Shown piece by piece: positions 7,014-15,100 of a stretch of 16,728 bases of DNA. Numbering within the stretch: the first letter of the stretch is position 1; each line of letters opens with the position of its first letter. A program made the translations under genes and the position numbers. The notes beneath the pieces are model-generated. The model did no database searches, was not told the origin of the DNA, and saw nothing but the letters and a program-made list of their open reading frames with translations. Origin of the DNA: an uncultured bacterium (GTDB lineage: Bacteria > Bacillota > Clostridia > Lachnospirales > Lachnospiraceae); assembly GCA_905215405.1 (NCBI GenBank), contig CAJMQE010000081.1, positions 1 to 16,728 of the forward strand. The letters are read 5' to 3'.

Positions 7014-8366
7014 TTAAAGAGTAATGATTCCAAATGTATTTAATATAGATGTGATCAGAATCAGGATCAGAATAATTGGGGCAATGTATTTCAAAATTAC
7101 ATTGTACATTTTCTTAGCCTTAAATTCTTCAGAAATTTCTACTTCTTCTGCAATCACTTCCGGCTTAGCAACATATCCGATCAGAATACATGTACAAAGT
7201 GCTACGATTGGCATCAGAACACCATTACTAATGAAATCAAAGAAATCAAGGAATGACATACCGATGATCTTCACTTCTGACCATACACTGAATCCAAGTG
7301 CTGATGGAAGAGCAATTAAAAGTGCAATAATTGTTACGATGATACTTGCTTTGATTCTTCCCATGCCGAACTTTTCCTCTACCATGGCAACAATTGTCTC
7401 CATCAGAGAAATTGCTGATGTCAGAGCTGCAAACAGAACAAGGAGGAAGAAAATAGCTCCAATGACATTACCAAATTTCATAGTTTCAAAAACCTTAGGT
7501 AATGTTACGAACATAAGACTAGGACCCTGTTTCAGTGCTGCCTGGTCTCCACCTGAAAATGTAAATACTGCTGGGACAATGATCAGACCAGCAACAAATG
7601 CGATACCAGTATCGAAGATTTCGATCTGTCTAACACTGGATTCCAGATTGTCTTCTTTTTTCATGTAGGAACCATATGTAATCATAATACCCATTGCGAT
7701 TGACATGGAATAGAATAACTGTCCCATCGCAGCGAATACTGCATTAATCGAGAACCTGCTAAAATCAGGTTTGATATAATATATGATACCATCCATAGAA
7801 CCAGGAATTGTAAATACATACACTGCAATGATCACTGATAGCACAACAAGGATTGGCATCAGGATCTTACTTGATTTTTCAATTCCTTTCTGTACTCCAA
7901 GTACGACAACAACTGCTGTCAGGAGAAGGAATACCAATAAGAAGATGATTGGCTGTGATACGCCACCAATAAATCCTGTAAAATAGGAATCTGAGGTTGC
8001 TGCACTGCCTTCGCCAGTTACATATACACACAGATATTTTGTTACCCAACCACCGATTACACAGTAATATGGGAAAATGATTACTGGAACAAGACCTGCA
8101 ATCACACCAAGGAACTTAAATCTGCCATCTAAGACACCATATGCGTTCAGAACGCTCTTACCTGTTTTTCTACCGATTGCTATTTCAGTAAGCATTAAGA
8201 CGAAACCAAATGTTACTGCGAGAATGAGGTAGATCAGAAGGAATGTACCGCCACCGTATTTTGCTGCAAGATATGGGAATCTCCAAAGATTACCAAGTCC
8301 AACTGCAGAACCAGCTGCCGCAAGTATAAATCCTATCTTGCTCGAAAACTTTGCTTTTTCTTTCAT
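7014..8366 (-). CDS. Sodium-dependent amino-acid transporter, NSS/SNF family
   Basis: This 450-residue membrane protein belongs to the neurotransmitter:sodium symporter family (LeuT fold), which imports amino acids with Na+. The first helix carries the family signature around residues 19-32: GSAVGLGNLWRFPYL, holding the unwound substrate/Na+ site and Arg29 of the outer gate. About 11 hydrophobic segments follow. This matches the shorter bacterial members such as MhsT rather than the 12-helix LeuT. Helix 6 and helix 8 regions (GQLFYSMSIAMGIMITYGSY and FFLLVLFAALTSAISLMETI) look intact. The substrate cannot be assigned. The start at 8366 has an AAAGGAAAAG ribosome-binding site, somewhat far upstream (~10-14 bases). 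No clear terminator was seen between its stop and the mntP promoter only ~57 bases away. Confidence 0.92.
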   Translation of the reverse strand: MKEKAKFSSKIGFILAAAGSAVGLGNLWRFPYLAAKYGGGTFLLIYLILAVTFGFVLMLTEIAIGRKTGKSVLNAYGVLDGRFKFLGVIAGLVPVIIFPYYCVIGGWVTKYLCVYVTGEGSAATSDSYFTGFIGGVSQPIIFLLVFLLLTAVVVVLGVQKGIEKSSKILMPILVVLSVIIAVYVFTIPGSMDGIIYYIKPDFSRFSINAVFAAMGQLFYSMSIAMGIMITYGSYMKKEDNLESSVRQIEIFDTGIAFVAGLIIVPAVFTFSGGDQAALKQGPSLMFVTLPKVFETMKFGNVIGAIFFLLVLFAALTSAISLMETIVAMVEEKFGMGRIKASIIVTIIALLIALPSALGFSVWSEVKIIGMSFLDFFDFISNGVLMPIVALCTCILIGYVAKPEVIAEEVEISEEFKAKKMYNVILKYIAPIILILILITSILNTFGIITL

Positions 8367-8606
8367 AACTAATAAACTTTTCCTTTCTTCTCTGCTTCCG
8401 CAGATTATTACTAAATACTACTAGATACTACTTCGTCCAGCCGTGGTCTGCGATCTACTGTAATATCTGTCGATAAAACCAGTTTCACGTAAGATTTTGG
8501 GACGTTAAAGTATAACATTGTATATTTTAGCACATTATAGTAATAAAATCCATCTTTTTTATTTCTCCTTTTTTTGTTAATTTTATTTATATTTTTAATT
8601 TTTTCT
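8367..8606 (-). other. Leader region of the NSS transporter gene
   Basis: This ~240-base non-coding stretch lies between the transporter and the divergent tRNA promoter. On the - strand there is an isolated TATAAT (8534-8539) without a convincing -35 box. There is also a near-repeat AGTAGTAT twice (about 8415-8432) and a small hairpin TCTGC-GGAA-GCAGA (8391-8404) with a GNRA-type loop just upstream of the ribosome-binding site. ACGTCC and GGACG could close a longer structure, but it fits no riboswitch class I recognise. A TTG-initiated frame across 8411-8614 is not considered a gene. Confidence 0.35.
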
Positions 8607-8607
8607 A

Positions 8608-8636
8608 TTGACAAGCTGTTTCATCTATAGTATAGT
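8608..8636 (+). promoter_or_regulatory. Promoter of the tRNA-Gly gene
   Basis: A perfect TTGACA (8608-8613), a 17-base spacer and TATAGT (8631-8636) lie 50 bases before the tRNA, on its strand. This is a strong stable-RNA-type promoter. Confidence 0.8.
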
Positions 8637-8686
8637 ATCAAATATGCTTGCTGAGTAACGAACAAATGTTATTCAACATATAGTAC

Positions 8687-8758
<72 letters not shown>

Positions 8759-8773
8759 TATTTTTTTGTCAAA

Positions 8774-8812
8774 GACGACTGAATTTTCCTTGGGATTTCG
8801 GTCGTTTTTATT
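8774..8812 (+). terminator. Terminator of the tRNA-Gly gene
   Basis: ACGACTGAA (8775-8783) pairs with TTCGGTCGT (8797-8805), with one G-U wobble, and is followed by a T-rich run. It starts about 16 bases past the tRNA, after an additional run of seven T. Confidence 0.75.
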
Positions 8813-8813
8813 T

Positions 8814-8893
8814 TATCTGAAACTTGTATTATCTAAAGTTTGTATTATTTGAGCCCTGTTCTATCTAAAGCTGGTTGTATCTGGAATTTGTTA
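8814..8893. repeat. Five tandem imperfect 16-bp repeats
   Basis: Five consecutive 16-base units begin at 8814, 8830, 8846, 8862 and 8878. They follow roughly TATCTRAARYTTGTAT and each starts TATCT or TATTT. The third copy is the most diverged. The array fills the gap between the tRNA terminator and the pectinase terminator, has no long open frame, and its role is unknown. Confidence 0.75.
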
Positions 8894-8906
8894 TAAGAAG
8901 AAGTTA

Positions 8907-8963
8907 CAAAAAAGAAGCATGTCACTTAGCTATGCAATACGCTTTGTGGCAATGCTTCTTTTC
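8907..8963 (-). terminator. Terminator of the giant pectinase gene
   Basis: AAAAGAAGCAT (8910-8920) pairs with ATGCTTCTTTT (8952-8962). The stem continues past a single bulged A with GTCAC/GTGGC. On the - strand the stem is followed by six T and G. It sits ~140 bases beyond the stop codon, after the 12-bp repeat array. Confidence 0.75.
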
Positions 8964-9028
8964 CTTTTCGATCTGATTCAGACTATATTTTATCAGTTGT
9001 CTACATCAGCTCTTTATTATACTTTTTC

Positions 9029-9116
9029 TTAATCTGTTTATTAATCTTTCTTAATCTCTTTATTAATCTCTTTATTATTTATAATCTCTTTCTTAATTAC
9101 TTTACTAAGCTCTTTC
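9029..9116. repeat. Degenerate 12-bp repeats over the pectinase 3' end
   Basis: Units of about 12 bases around TTAATCTCTTTA occur at 9029, 9041 (10 bases), 9051, 9063, within 9075-9092, and at 9093 and 9105. On the - strand they read TAAAGAGATTAA. Because the period is a multiple of three, they place repeated TAA codons in the gene's own frame. The last unit overlaps the stop codon at 9105-9107. Confidence 0.6.
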
Positions 9117-12100
9117 TTTTTCTTTTTTACTAAGAATACAGATAACCACAGCACTCATTCCGACCATCCAAAGGAGCAAGCTTACATTTACATGATCTCC
9201 AGTACCCGGTGTACCTGATTCGCTGCTATCCGTTCCGGCTACCGTAATCACAATATTTTCTCCCGTCTCATTTTGAGATTCTGAATTTTCTGCCTGTGTC
9301 TTGGCACTTTCCGTCTGAGCTGGTTTTACCGGCACGGTCGGCTGTTCTGGTATTGTTGGCTGATCCGGTACTGTTGGCTGATCTGGCACTGTTGGCTGAT
9401 CCGGCACTGTTGGCTGATCCGGTACTGTTGGCTGATCCGGCACTGTTGGCTGATCCGGCACTGTTGGCTGATCTGGTACTGTTGGCTGATCTGGTGTATC
9501 TGCCTTGACATCCTGATATACGATTACATAGGTAGAAAATCTGTCTGTCAAAAATGTCAGTGTTCCATCCTCAGCGTGATACTCTGCATCCAGCAGATCC
9601 ACAGTTCCATCGTGTAAACGAACCACTTTATAAGTTCTCTTTATATTCTGATCCGTATTTTTAAGTGTATCTTTTAAGACAAGTCTAACTGTAAGATTCT
9701 CGCTGGTATTTATAATTTCGCTTTCTGCCTGTTCTCCAATCTTTTTGAACAATGTTATGTCTAAGAACTCTCCAACTGTATAGTTACCTGGAATCTGTCC
9801 AACTGTTTCTTTTTCCTGCTGCGTAACTGTATCTGTGCTATCCTGTGCCTTAATATACACAGAAAGCTTTTCTCCATTGATAATCTGGTCCATCTCTTCT
9901 GCTGTCAGAATATTGCTGACTACCGTATCAGTAGCGTCATCCAGTAAAACTTCCGGTGCATTTTCTTCTGCATCTGCATGAATCGCAACAGTCAGCTTTG
10001 GAATCACTTCCGTTCTAGTCTCTCCACAATTCTGGCAAGTATATGTACGAATTCCAGTCGTTGTCGTTGTTGGTCTGACCGTTACCACTCCTGCATCCCA
10101 TACATGCTGCTCTGCTGTATAAGTTGTCTTTTCCCACTGCAGCGTTGTCATATCCAGCTTACCTGCACCTGTATAAGGCGCAACAGTGCTTTCCAGTGAA
10201 TCTGCATCATACAGTGTATAGTTACTATATGGAAGTGCCGCTGTAAATGCATTTGCATCCTGTACCAGTTTTCCATCCTGAAGTGTATTATTATTGCCTA
10301 CTTCCAATGCTGTTTTCTGTCCATCTATGAGATATTCTGAATTTACAGCATTGATATATCCTGCTGGGCTGTCGCCATTTCCACTGTTCAGTGCATTGGT
10401 GATACCCGAAATATAGCAGTTCTCCAGAAGCATGTGTGCACCACATGTAGAAGAAGCACCATTGCTTACTATTTTCTGTGCCAGTCCCGCTATACCGATA
10501 CTGTTTCTGATTTCTCTTAAGTCCTGTGCGTCCATGATGCAATTATAAATATGCGCTGTTCCATAACGAAGTCTTGGCATTCTGTCCATTGAATCCTTGT
10601 AATAATTGTTTGCCAGTGTTACTGAAATATTTGTTGCACTGGAATCCGTATCGGACTGCCCAAATAAATGTGTCTTCTTCTGACCATATGCATAACCGTA
10701 GATCTGATCAGCTGTCATACCTTCCTCTAACAAATGAGAATAATATAGATAAGCCGATGGATTACTGCTCATTGCCTGCATCATCGTATCAAAAAATGTA
10801 TTATTTTCGCTTGCCGGCAGGAATTCACACCAGCTTATTGTAATGTTACTTGCACTGGCCGGTGTCTTCACATCAATTACGCCATCATATGCTTTATAGA
10901 ATGTACAATGATCTACCCAGATTCCGGCACTTCCTTTTTCAATCGTCAGATAATCCCAGTCATTTCTGTCGTATGCACCTTCTGTGTCCTCATCCCATTC
11001 CCAGAGTTCATCAAATTTAATATTTCTAATAATTACATTTTGTGAACCTGATACATCCGTACATGCATGTGTGAGCTTTGCACCATTCTTTGAATAAATG
11101 GTCAGATTGCTCATATCGGATAACATCAGCATTGAAACACCAGTTTCCTGAAGCGTTGGATGAGTCAGTGCCTGGAATGTATGTGCCTTGATTACAGATG
11201 CATATTTCGCATAATCCTGAACTTCGTTACTGCCAAGTGCAATATCCCCTGTCAGTTCAATTACCGAAGGCATTCCTGAATCTTTTACATCCAGCAGCGC
11301 CTGTAAAAATTCCTGTGCATCTGCTGCTTTGTAATAATTCTCTGAAGTTTCATACAGATTGCCACCACCTGTTACGCCATCTGCATGTGCATATCCTTCC
11401 ATTGTGTATTTTGAAAGGCCTGTGTCATCTCCATCACTGGAAAGTGCTGCATCTGTTGTATACTTCTCAGTTACATATCTGTCTGAAGCTGTTGTTTTTA
11501 TAGAACCTGTATAGTTCTGACCGATTGCACCAACTGCTGCATATGGATCCCATGTCAGATACTCTGCCGTTACCATCCTGGATGCCATCGCTGGTGAAAT
11601 TTGTTTTCTCTGGTCGTTGATCTCGTATCCGGGACCATAACTTCCAAATTCAGCAAATCTTGCTTCGTCCGCTGCATTTCCGCTCATATCGCTGTATGGA
11701 TCTGCTACGTTCGCCTTCAGGATCTTTCCCATGTAACAATTGATCCAGGTAATACTTGCATCAGCTCCCCATGGTCTTGCCAGATAGTATTTACTGCCTG
11801 AGCAGCCCTTTTCAGATGTAATCTGGCAGTTATTAAACGTGAGTCCATATGTTGCATCCGCATTTGTCTTTGGTGCACACACGTAGCCACTATTCTTGTT
11901 TGCTGCATATCTAAACACGAGTTTACAGTCATTAAATAAAGCTCTTGGATCATTTCCATATATAAAATCAACATTTCCGCTGATCGTACATTTATAATAA
12001 TACTGCGTTCCCTGGTTCGCACAGAGCGTATCCTGATAACCACGGATATTCACATTGACATATGCTGTATTTTCCGCATCATTTCTCAATGCATCGCAGG

Positions 12101-15100
12101 ATTCATTAGAAATTGATCCATCTCCAAGATATTCATATGTATTCTCAAATGTCAGATTTTCTGCCGAAAATCCTGTTGCCCCTTTCTGTACATATACGGC
12201 ACATCGTTTTGCCATATCTCCACCAACGTTTTCTCTGGTGTTATAAAAAATTCTGGTCTTTGCACTATCTTCACCGATCAAAGTAATATTCGGTGTATTA
12301 ATCTGGAGATTTTCTTCATAATCGCCCTCTTTTACAAGAATTACGATTCTGCTGTCGTTCTGCTGAGAAACAGAATCCAACGCTGCCTGTACTGTCTTAT
12401 AGACTGGTATTCCAGCGCTGTTCGTCTCTCCGTCTGCGCCTGCATGTGATGCATCCACGATTAGATCATAATTGGTCAGATATACATAATTAAATGTCTG
12501 GCGGGTCACATTTCCCGCATGATCTGTTGCAAGTAGTACTACATCATTTCTTCCTTCTTCTACTGGAATATCTGTAAATGAGAATGTGCCTCTTTCATCA
12601 ACTGACATCTGGGCTGCATTATTTCCATTTACCTGCAATACCACATTTGCACTCTTTTCTACGATTCCTTCCAGTGTAATCTTTCCATCATAGACTGTAT
12701 CATAAGATTTCTTTGTAATTGTAATTCCTGCTGATTCGTCTTCATATACATAAGATCCCTCATGTCCATCAGATGGTACTGTCCACACGACCTCAGAAGG
12801 ATTACTATAATTATCTACACTATAAGCTGTTACATAATAATAATATGGCATCTCTTCTGTAACATCTGTGTCCGTATAGGTGTTATCTGATACCGTAGCA
12901 ATTTTCTTTGCATTGGCTTGCGTCTCATCATAGGAGTAACGATAAATCTCATATGATACGGCTTTATCTACCTTCTGCCAGTCAAGACTTACCATTGATG
13001 CAGAAGATGCGATTGTTACGACTGGTCTGCTCAGTGCTGCAATGATCACAACTGGTTCTGATGTAACATAGGCATTACATTCACCATTTACGCCTAATTT
13101 TCCGCAGACACGGAACTGATAAGTCCCAGCCTCCGTAATTGGGTAGGTAAATCCATGTTCTGTCAGATCTGTTGCTGCATCACTCCATGCACCACCGTCT
13201 TTTGCTACCTGAACCACATATTTTCCGTCCCCATCAGCAGCTGTTGTGTCTGTCCAACTAACTGCAACAGAATCTCTTGTTGCTGCCGCCTCTGCTGTTA
13301 CCGATTCTACCACGGGTGCTGTTCCTGCTGCATCATAACATGCATTCTGATCGTAGAGCAGGCTACCATCTACAGCATAATATTTCATATTCGTAACTGT
13401 AGCTGTTGCATTTGCAAGAACAAATCCATACTGTACTGCAGAATCCATTCCAGCCTTGAACAGCGGATAGGAATCGCTGTTATATTTAAATGTCATAGAC
13501 TGCTGTTCCCCATCTTTTGGTGTCGCAGTAACAACAAAACCATCCTCTGTCTTTTCTGCTGTAAATGAAACTATGCTACCGTCCGCAATGGAACTGTTGA
13601 TTCCGCCTGCACCGGCCATATCCGCACTGCTCTTGGAATAAATTCCTCTGAGTCCTGTATTATTTCTTATTCCCACAGTTGCCATGTAAGTATCATTAAA
13701 TGCGCCAAAGAAAATACCATTATAATTACTTGCGCCACTAGTATTGATCCGTACATCAGCCGTAAGTTTTACCGTATCTGCTGTCGTATCAAATCCATAA
13801 TAGCTGACTGAACTGTTGATATTTCCATCGATCGTATTTAACATACCGCCACTCTGTCTGAGCACTAGTCTCTGTCCTACTGGTGATGCACTCAATGCAT
13901 CCTGTGTTCCAATTGTCTGAACCGATGGCATCTTTTCCTGCGTATGTTCAACTGCTGCAGGTGCTTCATTGGTTACTGCCAAACGATGAATATATGCAGA
14001 ACCACCTGTAAATGTAAATGTAATTACTGCAGCTCCACCCTCATAAGAAAAGCTCTGTACATCCCCATCGGTTTCCGCCTTTGTACTTACCGAATCAGCT
14101 GGGGTAATCACACCCGTTTCACTTTCCTGTAAAGGAGTCACTGTTGCCTGTACCTGTGCTTTTGAATATGCACAGTTCGTAAAATCTATCGTTGCATTTC
14201 CGGCAACCTTTACACTGATCACAGCTCCATCATTCAGCCCGATTCCATGCGTAGTATCGTTAAAATAAATTCCATTTGAAAATGTCAGTAATTTATCTTT
14301 TGAAGTAACTGGATCCATGATCACATAGCTGCTTCCTTTTGCATGCAGACTTGATACATCCGCTGTTACCTCTTTCTGTGTAAAATCATATACGACCGGC
14401 ATTCCATCCTGTTTTGGATTTCCTGATGCACTGTCATCTTTTACAGCAATCATATAGGAATATGGTCTGCTGGCTGCATCTGTATAGGTCACTGTAATTT
14501 CATTGTCTTTAACCTGTGTTGTAATATTATCACTTACATCGGTAAGTTGCGCTAAAGTCAGTTCTCCTGTCGCATTATCACCAAGATCTGCCCATACAAT
14601 TGCCTCTTTATCTGTTGCAAGTTCCACATGGTCACTTTCTGGTGTAGCCACTGTAAATGCATCTGTCTTTGTGGCACCTGGTTCAAAAGTAAATGTTCTA
14701 CCTGCAATCGTTAAGGAAAATGTTTTTGTATCATCCCATTTTGAAAATGTTATGGCATTATCGATAATAGCTCCAGCAGCTGCCGTACTCAGGTCAATTG
14801 TTGCTCCCTGGATCACCTCAAATCGATCTTCATCCGCAAATGCTGCACGATACTGGCTTCCCGTTGGAAGAGATACTGAATATGCTCCATTTTCAACTGT
14901 TGTCTCAGCCACTTTTGCTGTTCCATCATAAAAATATAACAGTTCTCCGTCGGCTCCATCAATACTGCCTTTTACGGTTGCTACCGGCCTTACCGATTCC
15001 GCATTCGCTTTAATATAATGCAGATATCCATTTCCTGTTATTGCGATGTTCACAGTTGTATCTGTTTCGCTTTTACAAATATAAGAAATCGTTTTTGTAT

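Noticed and set aside
8411..8614. 67-residue Lys-rich frame on the - strand upstream of the NSS gene
   Set aside because: It begins at a TTG inside the tRNA promoter, has low-complexity KINKIN-type composition, shows no family resemblance and spans the NSS promoter and leader.
9337..9498. CRISPR array
   Set aside because: The units are directly adjacent with no unique spacers, translate in frame, and no cas gene is present.
9296..9511. Open frames on both strands across the 18-bp repeats (LLADP-type and ISQQ-type peptides)
   Set aside because: An 18-base repeat without stops is open in every frame. These have no ribosome-binding site and lie inside the pectinase gene, whose frame gives the sensible (VPDQPT) spacer.
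14503..14931. 142-residue Ser/Val-rich open frame on the + strand
   Set aside because: It is antisense to the pectinase, has no start signal and shows composition expected from the reverse of Thr/Ala-rich coding sequence. The same reasoning removes the 214-residue + frame at 7024-7668 opposite the NSS gene.
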